From an uncultured Bacilli bacterium (GTDB taxonomy: Bacteria > Bacillota_I > Bacilli_A > RF39 > UBA660): 18,833 bases of DNA. This document shows positions 1 through 7,913 of this stretch, in pieces; position 1 is the first letter of the stretch; every line of letters begins with the position of its first letter. The position numbers and the translations under genes were made by a program. The notes beneath the pieces were generated by a model that ran no database searches, was not told the DNA's origin, and was given only the letters and a program-made list of their open reading frames with translations. The DNA is taken from NCBI GenBank assembly GCA_934167785.1, contig CAKPLX010000018.1, positions 1 through 18,833 of the forward strand, read 5' to 3'.

Positions 1-69
1 GGTGAAGTGGCTTAACACACTGCCCTTTCACGGCAGCATTCACGGATTCGAATTCCGTACTGGTCACCA
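1..69 (+). tRNA. tRNA-Glu (anticodon UUC), 5' end cut off
   Basis: The anticodon stem CTGCC (20-24) pairs with GGCAG (32-36) around the loop CTTTCAC, which puts TTC at 27-29 as the anticodon, so this is glutamate. The T arm ACGGA (42-46) / TCCGT (54-58) encloses TTCGAAT. The acceptor 3' strand ACTGGTC (59-65) is followed by discriminator A66 and an encoded CCA at 67-69. The window opens inside the D arm, so the 5' acceptor strand and position 8 lie outside; about nine bases are missing because of the window edge, not decay. Confidence 0.93.
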
Positions 70-81
70 TAATGTATTTTT

Positions 82-100
82 AGCCGAGAGGCTTTTTTTT
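82..100 (+). terminator. Rho-independent terminator after tRNA-Glu
   Basis: AGCC (82-85) and GGCT (90-93) form a short GC-rich stem closed by a GAGA tetraloop, followed by a run of T to 100. It lies 12 bases after the encoded CCA and would end the tRNA transcript. The stem is only 4 bp, but the GNRA-type loop and the T run make the call reasonable. Confidence 0.65.
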
Positions 101-107
101 AAAAACT

Positions 108-136
108 TTGATAAGGACATGATTTTATAATATTAA
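108..136 (+). promoter_or_regulatory. Candidate sigma-A promoter for the T-box/thrS transcript
   Basis: TTGATA (108-113) is separated by 17 bases from TATTAA (131-136). A better -10 hexamer, TATAAT, lies at 126-131 but its spacing to TTGATA is only 12, so the exact -10 is uncertain. The location between the tRNA terminator and the T-box leader is what a thrS promoter needs. Confidence 0.4.
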
Positions 137-138
137 TT

Positions 139-297
139 AAGAGAGTTAGTGGTAGGTGTGAACTAATATAAGATTGTAGGATTACTACCTTTGATGTGTG
201 CTCGAAAGAGATTTCCGGTTTAAGAGACCGTTATCGAAAAAAGTAAAAGATAGGATGGTACCGTGCTTTGCACTCCTTGTGGTATCATCTTTTTTTT
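139..297 (+). promoter_or_regulatory. T-box riboswitch leader controlling thrS
   Basis: The leader carries the conserved T-box sequence in the form AGGATGGTACCGTG (252-265), which base-pairs with the acceptor end of uncharged tRNA. A stem III-like hairpin CGGTT (216-220) / GACCG (226-230) precedes it. In the stem I region GGTAG (151-155) can pair with CTACC (185-189). The Thr codons ACT (184-186) and ACC (187-189) lie there; one is presumably the specifier, and I cannot decide which. ACT is followed by a purine, as is usual for specifiers. Uncharged tRNA-Thr would favour the antiterminator and allow thrS transcription. Confidence 0.88.
254..297 (+). terminator. T-box regulated terminator
   Basis: GATGGTACC (254-262) can pair with GGTATCATC (281-289), with one G-U pair, around an internal GTGC-TTT-GCAC hairpin (263-273). 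A T run ending at 297 follows. The 5' strand of this terminator is the T-box motif itself, so pairing with the tRNA acceptor and terminator formation are mutually exclusive. Confidence 0.8.
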
Positions 298-313
298 GGA
301 AGGACTGATTTTA

Positions 314-2068
314 ATGATAAATATTAAAGAAGATAAAAATTTAAACGTTTTAAATCATAGTTGTGCTCATTTGTTAGCACATGCCATAAAGCATTTATAT
401 CCAGAAGCAAAATTTTGGGTTGGACCAGTTATTGAAAATGGTTTTTATTATGATATTGATTTAGGAAATAGTGTTATTCGTGAAGATGATTTTCCAATTA
501 TTGAGAAAGAAATGAAAAAGATTTCTAAAAGTAATAAATTAATCAAGAGGATTGAATTGTCTAAGAAAGAGGCATTAGAAACATTCAAAGATGATCCTTA
601 TAAAACTGATTTAATTAATGGATTTTCTAGTGAAGAAGTAATTTCAGCTTATCGACAAGATGATTTTATTGATCTTTGTCGTGGTCCACATGTTGAGAGT
701 ACTAAAATGATGAAGTATTTTAAACTTCTTAAAGTAAGTGGAGCATATTATAAGGGGAATTCTAAAAATAAAGTTTTACAACGAATATATGGAATTTGTT
801 TTGAAAATGAGAAAGATTTAAATGATTATTTAGTTTATTTAGAAGAAATGAAAGAAAGGGATCATCGTAAATTAGGAAAGCAACTAGGAATATTTATGAT
901 TTCTGATTTAGTTGGTAAGGGACTTCCTATGTGGTTACCAAATGGAGCTACTGTTCGTAGACTTTTACAAAGATATATTACGGATAAAGAAATTTCACTT
1001 GGATATCAGCATGTTGTGACTCCATCACTTGGTAGTGTTAATTTATACAAAACTAGTGGTCATTGGGCACATTATAAAGATGATATGTTTCCTATGATGA
1101 AATTAGATGATGAAGAATACGTTTTGAGACCAATGAATTGTCCACATCATATGTTAATCTATAAAAACTCTCTTCATTCTTATCGTGAGTTACCTATTAA
1201 GATAGCAGAAATTGCTAATGACTTTAGATATGAAGCTAGTGGTGCTGTTTGTGGTATTGAAAGATCTAGGGCTTTTACTCAAAATGATTCTCATATTTTT
1301 TGTACTCCTAATCAAATTAAGAGTCAATTTAAAGAGGTTATTGATTTGATTTTGGATGTTTATAAAGATTTTGGTTTTAAAGATTATCAATTTCGATTAT
1401 CCCTTCGAGATAAACATGATACTGAAAAATATTTTGGAAATGATGATTTATGGGAGAAGTCTGAGAATGAATTAAGAGAGGTTTTAAAGGATTTTGGTGT
1501 TGATTTTTATGAAGCAGAAGGAGAAGCTGCCTTTTATGGTCCAAAGTTAGATGTTCAAGTTAAATCAGCTTTAGGACACGATGTGACTTTATCTACAATT
1601 CAATTGGATTATCAACTTCCTGAGAGATTTGATCTTACTTATATAGATGAATCTGGTGAAAAAGTTCGTCCAGTTGTTATTCACCGTGCTATTTTAGGAT
1701 CTTTGGAACGTTTTGTTGCTTTCTTACTTGAAGAAACTAAGGGTGTATTACCAGTTTGGTTAGCACCAGTTCAAGTTAATATTATTCCAGTTAGTAGTGA
1801 ACACCATTTAGACTATTGTTTGAATTTAAAGAATAAGTTGTTAAAATTGGGAATTAGGGTTGAATTGGATGTGCGTGAGGAAAAATTAGGATACCGTATG
1901 AGAGAGTCACAAACTAGAAAGATTCCTTATACTTTGGTAATTGGGGATAAAGAGTTAGAGGATGAAACTGTTAATTATCGGTTACATGGATGTCAAGAAA
2001 CGAAATCTTTAAAAATAGAAGATTTTTGTAATTTAATTCTTGAACAGATCAATCATAAAAGTTTATAG
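314..2068 (+). CDS. thrS: Threonyl-tRNA synthetase (class II), lacking the TGS domain
   Basis: Charges tRNA-Thr with threonine in the cytoplasm. ATG 314 is chosen because GGAAGGA lies at 298-304; an in-frame reading can start at 263 but that is inside the T-box terminator. The product is 584 residues against about 640 in the family. It begins directly at the editing (N2) domain: HxxxH at H15/H19 and the C122..H126 pair of the CRGPH motif are all present, so editing should work. The catalytic core has the zinc ligands C276 (MNCPHH), H327 (SHIF) and H457 (VIHRA), with spacing close to that of the E. coli enzyme. A C-terminal anticodon-binding domain follows (about residues 485-580). The N-terminal TGS domain of roughly 60 residues is absent, as also in Mycoplasma enzymes. 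Expression is controlled by the T-box leader upstream. Confidence 0.97.
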   Translation: MINIKEDKNLNVLNHSCAHLLAHAIKHLYPEAKFWVGPVIENGFYYDIDLGNSVIREDDFPIIEKEMKKISKSNKLIKRIELSKKEALETFKDDPYKTDLINGFSSEEVISAYRQDDFIDLCRGPHVESTKMMKYFKLLKVSGAYYKGNSKNKVLQRIYGICFENEKDLNDYLVYLEEMKERDHRKLGKQLGIFMISDLVGKGLPMWLPNGATVRRLLQRYITDKEISLGYQHVVTPSLGSVNLYKTSGHWAHYKDDMFPMMKLDDEEYVLRPMNCPHHMLIYKNSLHSYRELPIKIAEIANDFRYEASGAVCGIERSRAFTQNDSHIFCTPNQIKSQFKEVIDLILDVYKDFGFKDYQFRLSLRDKHDTEKYFGNDDLWEKSENELREVLKDFGVDFYEAEGEAAFYGPKLDVQVKSALGHDVTLSTIQLDYQLPERFDLTYIDESGEKVRPVVIHRAILGSLERFVAFLLEETKGVLPVWLAPVQVNIIPVSSEHHLDYCLNLKNKLLKLGIRVELDVREEKLGYRMRESQTRKIPYTLVIGDKELEDETVNYRLHGCQETKSLKIEDFCNLILEQINHKSL

Positions 2069-2148
2069 TTTATTTGTTTTATTGTTTGTAATCGATATAT
2101 TATTTTAATTATCTTTTCTTTTGTTTAATAATTATATATTTTTTGATG

Positions 2149-2177
2149 AGTCTTATTTCTTTGAAATAAGGCTTTTT
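2149..2177 (+). terminator. Rho-independent terminator after thrS
   Basis: AGTCTTATTTC (2149-2159) pairs with GAAATAAGGCT (2163-2173) over 11 bp with one G-U pair and a TTT loop, followed by T residues to 2177. It ends the T-box/thrS transcript before the separate prfA promoter. Confidence 0.85.
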
Positions 2178-2273
2178 AATTTAAGATAAATAAAAAATGT
2201 TTTGAAATAGAATTTATGTCAATGGTAATAATAATTTCTTTTTGAGAAAGTATAGGAGACTTTTTTAGTTTTT

Positions 2274-2302
2274 TTGCGTTATTGTTAATAATATGGTAAA
2301 AT
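2274..2302 (+). promoter_or_regulatory. Sigma-A promoter for prfA-prmC
   Basis: TTGCGT (2274-2279), a 17-base spacer, then TAAAAT (2297-2302), 24 bases before the prfA start. It follows the thrS terminator, so prfA has its own transcript. Confidence 0.6.
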
Positions 2303-2326
2303 ATAAGTAAGAAATGAGGGATAATG

Positions 2327-3391
2327 ATGATAGATCGTTTAGAGGTAACGCTAAAAAGATATAATGAAATTATTGAAGAACTATCTAGTCCTGAGGTTAT
2401 TCAGGATATTAAAAAAATGACAGAGTTATCTAAAGAACAAACTAGACTTACTGAGACTGTAGAGTTGTATAAAAAGTATAAAAAGATTGTAGAAAATATT
2501 GAAGAGGATAAAGAACTGTTAAAAGATTCAGAATTAGGAGAATTTGCTAAAGAGGAATTAAGTAATTTGAATAAGGAAAAGGAAGAGATTGAAGATAAGT
2601 TTCGTATTTTGTTATTGCCACATGATCCTAATGATGAGAAAAATGTTATTGTGGAGATAAAAGGTGCTGCAGGTGGAGATGAGGCAAATATTTTTGCAGG
2701 TGACTTATTTGATATGTATACTAAATATGCTGGTCGTGAGGGGTGGCAAATTGATGTTACAAATAGTATTGAAGGTGCTGCAGGTGGTTTTACTAATATT
2801 GAGTTTATGGTTAAAGGAGAAAGTGTTTATTCTAAATTAAAATATGAAAGTGGAGCTCATAGGGTACAAAGAGTTCCGGCAACGGAAAGCCAGGGAAGAG
2901 TTCATACTTCAACAGCGACTGTTCTTGTTATGCCAGAGGCCGATGATTTTGATTTTGAATTGGATGAAAGTGAAGTTAGAATTGATATTACTAGAAGTAG
3001 TGGTTGTGGTGGTCAAGGTGTTAATACAACGGATAGTGCTGTTCGTTTAACACATATTCCAACTGGAATTATTGTGTATTCTCAGACGGAGAGAAGCCAG
3101 ATTAAGAATAAAGAAAAAGCGTTTAAAATTTTGAAAACTCGTCTTTATGATTTAAAAATACGAGAGAAAGAAGAGGCAGAGGGAGCGGTTCGTCGAAGTA
3201 AGATTGGTACTGGGGATCGTAGCGAAAAGATTCGAACATATAATTATCCGCAAAACAGACTTACTGACCATAGAATTGGTTTTACTTCTATGAATTTGGA
3301 TAGAATTATGGATGGAGACCTTGGTGTTGTTATTGAGGCTTTAATTAATGAAGACCAAAAGAGAAAACTTGAGGGAGAAGAGAATTTATAA
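2327..3391 (+). CDS. prfA: Peptide chain release factor 1
   Basis: Recognises UAA and UAG in the ribosomal A site and triggers hydrolysis of peptidyl-tRNA. The 354-residue length is typical. The GGQ motif is at residues 228-230 in the context [15 protein letters not shown], and the RF1-type tripeptide PAT occurs in [13 protein letters not shown], which separates it from RF2 (SPF). The N-terminal third is a charged coiled helical domain. Two ATGs lie in tandem (2324 and 2327). The second is preferred because GAGGG at 2316-2320 is six bases before it and only three before the first. prmC, encoding the methylase that modifies the GGQ glutamine, lies 51 bases downstream. Confidence 0.97.
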   Translation: MIDRLEVTLKRYNEIIEELSSPEVIQDIKKMTELSKEQTRLTETVELYKKYKKIVENIEEDKELLKDSELGEFAKEELSNLNKEKEEIEDKFRILLLPHDPNDEKNVIVEIKGAAGGDEANIFAGDLFDMYTKYAGREGWQIDVTNSIEGAAGGFTNIEFMVKGESVYSKLKYESGAHRVQRVPATESQGRVHTSTATVLVMPEADDFDFELDESEVRIDITRSSGCGGQGVNTTDSAVRLTHIPTGIIVYSQTERSQIKNKEKAFKILKTRLYDLKIREKEEAEGAVRRSKIGTGDRSEKIRTYNYPQNRLTDHRIGFTSMNLDRIMDGDLGVVIEALINEDQKRKLEGEENL

Positions 3392-3393
3392 GT

Positions 3394-3420
3394 AAAATAC
3401 TGAATCAGTATTTTTCTTTT
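3394..3420 (+). terminator. Terminator-like palindrome between prfA and prmC
   Basis: AAAATACT (3394-3401) pairs with AGTATTTT (3407-3414) around a 5-base loop, followed by a T-rich tract. The full 21-base palindrome has arms AAAATACTGA and TCAGTATTTT. prmC shows no obvious promoter of its own, so this site is probably leaky or attenuating. The same arms recur at several other places in the window. Confidence 0.65.
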
Positions 3421-3442
3421 TATTAAGATTGGTAGGTAGGAT

Positions 3443-4174
3443 ATGGTTAGAGATAGTGATAGAGAATATATATATAAATATTTGTCTAAAGATAAGTGGG
3501 AAGATGGGATACAATTATTAGAAAAAGGTATTGCTCCTCAATATATTGTTGGTAATGTTGATTTTTATGGAAATTTGATTGAAGTAAATTCTGATGTTTT
3601 AATTCCACGTTTTGAGACGGAGTTGCTTGTTGAGAAGACAATCTCTTATATTCGTCGTATTTTTGGTATAGATTTATATAATTTAAATATTTTAGATATT
3701 GGTACTGGAAGTGGTTGTATTGCGATTAGTTTGAAGAAGGAATTAGATTCTCATGTTATGGGGATAGATATTTCTCCTATGGCATTAGAGGTAGCTAAGA
3801 GAAATGCTTCTCGTCATTCTGTTGATATTGATTTTGTTTTGAGTGATATTTTTAGTAATGTTTCTTCTTCTTTTGATGTTATTGTGAGTAATCCTCCTTA
3901 TATTAGAGAGGATGAAGAAGTAGAAAAAATTGTTTTGGATAATGAGCCTCATATGGCTTTATACGCAAAAGAGAAGGGTCTTTATTTTTATCATGAAATT
4001 TTGAAAAATGCTTCTAAATATTTAAATTCTAAATTTTTGGTTGCTTTTGAGATTGGTGTTGGACAGGGAGATAAAATTAAAGAATTTGCTAAAAAGTATT
4101 TAGATGATGTAAATGTTTTGATTGAAAATGATTATTCCGATAGGGAAAGGTTTGTTTTTATTTATAGAGATTAA
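3443..4174 (+). CDS. prmC: Release factor glutamine methyltransferase
   Basis: Transfers a methyl group from S-adenosylmethionine to the glutamine of the GGQ loop of release factors. It is a class I Rossmann methyltransferase. Motif I (ILDIGTGSGCIA) lies at about residues 87-98 and the substrate-glutamine clamp NPPY starts at N150 (VSNPPYIRED). The segment with PQYIVG..DFYG and LIPRFETELL is the family's linker signature. At 243 residues it is 30-40 shorter than usual, and the shortfall is in the N-terminal helical domain that contacts the release factor. The start ATG is preceded by GGTAGGTAGG. It lies directly after prfA, as in many bacteria. Confidence 0.95.
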   Translation: MVRDSDREYIYKYLSKDKWEDGIQLLEKGIAPQYIVGNVDFYGNLIEVNSDVLIPRFETELLVEKTISYIRRIFGIDLYNLNILDIGTGSGCIAISLKKELDSHVMGIDISPMALEVAKRNASRHSVDIDFVLSDIFSNVSSSFDVIVSNPPYIREDEEVEKIVLDNEPHMALYAKEKGLYFYHEILKNASKYLNSKFLVAFEIGVGQGDKIKEFAKKYLDDVNVLIENDYSDRERFVFIYRD

Positions 4175-4201
4175 TCTTTTCTTTTTTTACTTAATGGAAG
4201 T

Positions 4202-4229
4202 TTGCAAATGATATCTTTTGATGTATAAT
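4202..4229 (+). promoter_or_regulatory. Sigma-A promoter for the P-type ATPase gene
   Basis: TTGCAA (4202-4207), 16-base spacer, TATAAT (4224-4229), 22 bases before the ATG at 4251. The -10 is a perfect consensus. Confidence 0.65.
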
Positions 4230-4250
4230 TAGGTTTAAGTAGGTGATGTT

Positions 4251-6632
4251 ATGGTAAGATATAATCCTAGTGTTAAAGAGGGATTGAATAATGAGCAAGT
4301 AAATGAGAGAATTTCTAATAATTTAGTTAATTTTAATGATCAACCGCCGACAAAAACGGTGAAACAGATTATTATGAGTAATTTTTTTACTTATTTTAAT
4401 TTTATTAATGTTGTTTTGGGTTCTGCAATTATTGTTGCAGGAATTTATGGGCATCAAGTATTTAATGCATTAAAGAATTGTTTATTTATGGGAGTAATTA
4501 TTTGTAATAGTATTATTAGTACACTTCAAGAAATTGTTTCTAAAAAAACGATTGATAAGTTGTCAGTTTTGGCGGAGGCTAAAGTTACTGGAATTAGAAA
4601 TGGGAAAGAAGTTCACTTGGGAATTGAAGAAATTGTTTTGGATGATGTTTTAAAATTATCTCTTGGGAATCAGGTTGTTACGGATGCGGTTATTTTAGAG
4701 GGAGATGTTGAAGTTAATGAGTCTTTTTTGACCGGGGAGGTTGATCCTATTCCTAAACATAAGGGAGATATGTTATTGTCTGGTAGTTTTATTGTTAGTG
4801 GTAGTTGTTATGCTAAGGTAGAACATATCGGTCGAGATAATTATATTTCTACTATTAGTAGTGAGGCAAAGTATGATAAGAAGGTTAATTCTGTAATTAT
4901 GACTTCTTTTGAGCGTATGCTTAAGGTTTTATCTGTTGTAATTGTTCCGGTTGGTGCGCTTCTATTGATGAATCAGTTACAAGTTACAAATTATGATATT
5001 ACGGCTTCTATTTTTAATACAGTTGGGGCTTTAATTGGGATGATTCCTGAGGGATTGCTTCTTCTTACTAGTTCTGTAATGGCGGTTAGTGTTGTTCGGT
5101 TATCGAGATATCATGTTTTGGTACAACAGTTGTATTGTATAGAGACGTTAGCTCGGGTTGATGTTATTTGTTTGGATAAGACAGGTACAATTACAGAAGG
5201 GGCAATGGAATTTGTTGATGGTATTCCTTATGAGGGAGTGAATAAAAGTGAATTAGATGAGTCTTTAGCAAATGTTTGTTATGCTTTTGATAATACGAAT
5301 GCAACGATGGAAGCAATTATGGAGCATTATCCTAGTAAAGGAATTTGGACAGTTAAAGATAAGCAAGAATTTTCTTCTAGTAGAAAGTATTCGGCGGTAG
5401 AATTTGAAGAAAGAGGGACTTTCTATATAGGGGCACCTGAATTTGTTTTAAAAAATAATTTTTCTAAGTATCAAGAGTTTTTGGATAAATATACGGATTA
5501 TCGTGTATTAGTGGTTGCTTATCAAAATGAGGCATTAAGTCAAGGACAGGTAGATTTAAAGGTACTTGGTTTTGTTCTTATTCAAGATAAAATTCGTAAA
5601 GAGGCACCAGATACTTTAAAATATTTTAAAGAGCAAGGTGTTCGGGTTAAGATTATTAGTGGAGATAATTTTAAAACAGTTTGTAGTATTGCTAAAAGGG
5701 CTGGTATTGAAGAGGCTAAGGGGATGGATGCTACATTACTTAATTCTGATAATATTGATGAGATGTTAGAGAAGTATGATGTTTTTGGTCGAGTTACTCC
5801 TGAACAGAAAAAGATGATTATTGAGAGTTTGCAGAGACAGGGACATACAGTTGCTATGACTGGTGATGGTGTTAATGATGTTTTGGCTTTGAAAAAGGCT
5901 GATTGTAGTATTGCGATGGCTAGTGGAAGTGATGCGGCTAAGAATGTTAGCCAACTTGTTTTGCTTGATTCTAATTTTGCTTCGATGCCTGAGGTGGTTG
6001 CTGAGGGAAGAAGGACAATTAATAATGTGGAAAGATCGGCTTCTTTGCTATTGATTAAGACAATATTTACTTGTATTTTGGTTGTGATTTGTATTTTTAT
6101 GAAGAGTGAATATTTTTATTTGCCAATTCATCTTAGTTTGATTACGACTTGTACGATTAGTATTCCTTCTTTTGTACTTGCTTTAGAGCCTAATCATAAG
6201 CGTGTTCGTGGTAAGTTTATGCTTAAGGTTGTGGGAAAGAGTTTACCAGCGGCACTTACAGTTGTGTTTAATGTGGTGATGATTGTTTTATTTAGAAATC
6301 AATTTAATATTGATGGGAATTTGACTTCTACTTTGATTGTTATTATGACAGGAACAACTGGTTTTATCTTTTTGTCGAGGTTATGTCGTCCATTTAATTT
6401 ATTTAGAGGTGGATTATTCTTTGCCTTGCTTAGTTTATTTATTTATATTGTTATGTTTCAAAGTGACTTTTTTGATTTGTCGCAAGTAAATTTTAATACA
6501 TTACTTTTATATATTGTTTTTGCAATTTGTAGTGTTTGGATTTTTGATAAATTAAATAAGGGAGTTGATTTTTTACTTCGTAAGTTGGATAAAGATTATG
6601 CGATGGAGAAAGAAGAATTGGAGAGGGGTTAG
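4251..6632 (+). CDS. CtpE-like P-type cation-transporting ATPase
   Basis: An integral membrane ATPase of the HAD/P-type superfamily that moves a cation through an aspartyl-phosphate intermediate. The phosphorylated aspartate is D309 in CLDKTGTITEG. The actuator loop is TGE at 161-163 (LTGEVDPIP). The hinge motif is GDGVND at 538-543, followed by DCSIAMASGSDAAKNVSQLVLLDSNF. The membrane motif PEGL (266-269) just before the phosphorylation site is of the calcium/P2-like type. It is not the CPC motif of heavy-metal pumps. The wording around GDGVND and the LTGE.DP loop resemble mycobacterial CtpE, a calcium-linked ATPase, and its Firmicutes relatives, so calcium is my best guess for the substrate. 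Length 793 fits, with about four helices after the catalytic part. The next gene begins two bases after the stop, so the two are co-transcribed. Confidence 0.9.
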   Translation: MVRYNPSVKEGLNNEQVNERISNNLVNFNDQPPTKTVKQIIMSNFFTYFNFINVVLGSAIIVAGIYGHQVFNALKNCLFMGVIICNSIISTLQEIVSKKTIDKLSVLAEAKVTGIRNGKEVHLGIEEIVLDDVLKLSLGNQVVTDAVILEGDVEVNESFLTGEVDPIPKHKGDMLLSGSFIVSGSCYAKVEHIGRDNYISTISSEAKYDKKVNSVIMTSFERMLKVLSVVIVPVGALLLMNQLQVTNYDITASIFNTVGALIGMIPEGLLLLTSSVMAVSVVRLSRYHVLVQQLYCIETLARVDVICLDKTGTITEGAMEFVDGIPYEGVNKSELDESLANVCYAFDNTNATMEAIMEHYPSKGIWTVKDKQEFSSSRKYSAVEFEERGTFYIGAPEFVLKNNFSKYQEFLDKYTDYRVLVVAYQNEALSQGQVDLKVLGFVLIQDKIRKEAPDTLKYFKEQGVRVKIISGDNFKTVCSIAKRAGIEEAKGMDATLLNSDNIDEMLEKYDVFGRVTPEQKKMIIESLQRQGHTVAMTGDGVNDVLALKKADCSIAMASGSDAAKNVSQLVLLDSNFASMPEVVAEGRRTINNVERSASLLLIKTIFTCILVVICIFMKSEYFYLPIHLSLITTCTISIPSFVLALEPNHKRVRGKFMLKVVGKSLPAALTVVFNVVMIVLFRNQFNIDGNLTSTLIVIMTGTTGFIFLSRLCRPFNLFRGGLFFALLSLFIYIVMFQSDFFDLSQVNFNTLLLYIVFAICSVWIFDKLNKGVDFLLRKLDKDYAMEKEELERG

Positions 6633-6634
6633 AT

Positions 6635-7231
6635 TTGAAGAAGTTGGATGGATATCACAAGTGTTTGAGTGAACAGGTTTTTATTTTAGAAAAAATACTG
6701 AATGAGAATAAGGACTTAATCAGTATTTTAATGGTATTAGAAAAAAGTGGTTTAGATCATTGTTATGTTGGGGCTGGGGCAATTAATCAGACAGTATTTA
6801 ATTATTATCATGGAAATGAGATTAATTATGGAATTAAAGATTATGATATTGTGTATTATGATTCTGATTTATCTTATGAAAAGGAAGATTTTGTGATAAA
6901 GAAACTTTGTGGGAAGTTAGGAGATTTAGCTTGTATAGTTGATATTAAGAATGAGGCGCGAGTGCATTTGTGGTATAACAGAAAATATCATACTACTAGA
7001 GAGCCTTATTCTAGTGTAGAAGATGCAATTAGTAGTTGGGGAGCTACGATTACTTGTGTTGGGGTGAGATTAGTAAATGGGAAATTAGAAGTATATGCTC
7101 CATATGGTTTAGATGATATTTTTGGAATGATTATTCGGCCAGTGAAAAGAGAGTTTTCTAAAGAGATGTATGATGAGCGAGCAAAGAGATGGATGAGGAA
7201 ATGGCCGATGTTGAAAAAAATTGAGTGGTAA
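6635..7231 (+). CDS. Nucleotidyltransferase-like protein (NTP_transf_6 family)
   Basis: A 198-residue protein with the family pattern: a glycine motif GAGAINQ at about residues 47-53, then D69-Y-D71 in KDYDIVYYD, where the paired aspartates are expected to bind metal as in other nucleotidyltransferases. Later come a conserved V-D-I-K-N-E-A-R-V-H-L-W segment and a C-terminal basic RAKRWMRKWP tail. The substrate of this family is not known to me. The start is TTG at 6635, supported by GGAGAGGGG ending seven bases upstream and by tight coupling to the ATPase stop. There is no evidence that it acts with the ATPase beyond the shared transcript. An unusual 10-bp inverted repeat lies inside the frame at 6692-6729. 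Confidence 0.8.
   Translation: MKKLDGYHKCLSEQVFILEKILNENKDLISILMVLEKSGLDHCYVGAGAINQTVFNYYHGNEINYGIKDYDIVYYDSDLSYEKEDFVIKKLCGKLGDLACIVDIKNEARVHLWYNRKYHTTREPYSSVEDAISSWGATITCVGVRLVNGKLEVYAPYGLDDIFGMIIRPVKREFSKEMYDERAKRWMRKWPMLKKIEW
6692..6729 (+). repeat. Intragenic 10-bp inverted repeat AAAATACTGA / TCAGTATTTT
   Basis: AAAATACTGA (6692-6701) and its exact complement TCAGTATTTT (6720-6729) flank an 18-base loop inside the nucleotidyltransferase gene. The arms equal those of the intergenic palindrome at 3394-3414. The base after the 3' arm is A, so there is no long T run and this copy is unlikely to be an efficient terminator. Confidence 0.7.
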
Positions 7232-7273
7232 ATAGAATGAATTAAAAATATTTATCATCATTTTTTTTGTTTT

Positions 7274-7303
7274 GTATAAAATAATTAGATATTGCCCATG
7301 ATT
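7274..7303 (+). promoter_or_regulatory. Candidate forespore (sigma-F/G class) promoter for spoIIR
   Basis: GTATA (7274-7278), 18 bases, then CATGATT (7297-7303), 24 bases before the spoIIR start. This resembles the sigma-F/sigma-G class of B. subtilis (GnATA/CATnnTA-like), and spoIIR is sigma-F controlled there. A very similar pair precedes spoIIQ. A sigma-A reading, TTATCA (7252-7257), 17 bases, TATAAA (7275-7280), is also possible. Confidence 0.4.
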
Positions 7304-7327
7304 GAAATAGAAAGGGTGATATTTTTT

Positions 7328-7867
7328 ATGAAGAAAATTATTTTATTTGTTATACTTATTATTGCTTTTATTGTTATGTATGTTAATGTTAATGCTAAAG
7401 AGGATGAGATAGTTATTCCTGATGCGGCTATTCGGGTTCGCGTTATTGCGGATTCTAATCAGATATATGACCAAAGTATGAAGATGAAAGTGAAGAAATA
7501 TATTGAGACTTCGATATCACCACTTTTATTAAATGTTGGGGATGTAGAAGAAGCTAGGGGAGTTATCAAAAATAATTTGAGTGAATTAGAGAGTGGAATT
7601 AAAGAAATATTTTCAGATAATGGATATGATAAAGATTTTGTGATTCATTTTGGGGATAATTACTTTCCTGAAAAGGATTATCGTGGCGTTCATTATGAGG
7701 CTGGAGCGTATGAGTCTTTGGTGGTAACGATTGGGGAAGGAGAAGGTGATAATTGGTGGTGCGTGTTGTTTCCTCCTTTATGTTTATTAGAGGCTTCAGA
7801 GAATGAGACGGGAGATGTTGAATATCAATTTTTTGTAGCGAAGATGATAGAGAAGTTTTTTAAATAG
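7328..7867 (+). CDS. spoIIR: Stage II sporulation protein R
   Basis: A secreted forespore protein that signals across the septum to the SpoIIGA protease so that pro-sigma-E is cleaved in the mother cell. The start is ATG 7328, preceded by AGGGTGAT at 7313-7320; an upstream TTG in frame (7292) lacks a site. The 179-residue product begins with a signal/anchor helix (MKKIILFVILIIAFIVMYV, residues 1-19). Family signatures are clear: IPDAAIRVRVIADSN near the start, FGDNYFPEKDYRG in the middle and the strongly conserved GEGEGDNWWCVLFPPLC near the end. It lies directly upstream of mntP; in B. subtilis the two are also close, downstream of prfA-prmC. Confidence 0.96.
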   Translation: MKKIILFVILIIAFIVMYVNVNAKEDEIVIPDAAIRVRVIADSNQIYDQSMKMKVKKYIETSISPLLLNVGDVEEARGVIKNNLSELESGIKEIFSDNGYDKDFVIHFGDNYFPEKDYRGVHYEAGAYESLVVTIGEGEGDNWWCVLFPPLCLLEASENETGDVEYQFFVAKMIEKFFK

Positions 7868-7913
7868 AATAGTAAGAGGACATTCATAATAAGATTTAAT
7901 AGGTGATTATGCT

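Noticed and set aside
263..313. N-terminal extension of ThrRS from an upstream GTG
   Set aside because: It lies inside the T-box antiterminator/terminator, has no ribosome site, and the added residues do not resemble a TGS domain.
1190..1390. Minus-strand frame inside thrS and other short frames inside known genes
   Set aside because: They overlap well-supported genes in another frame and show no independent ribosome site or recognisable domain.
2247..2266. Second hairpin plus T run (AAAGT/ACTTT) before prfA
   Set aside because: The stem is only five AT-rich pairs; the stronger terminator at 2149-2177 already ends thrS.
7237..7269. Terminator after the nucleotidyltransferase gene (AATGA/TCATT with T run)
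   Set aside because: Five AT-rich pairs with a 16-base or longer loop; not convincing.
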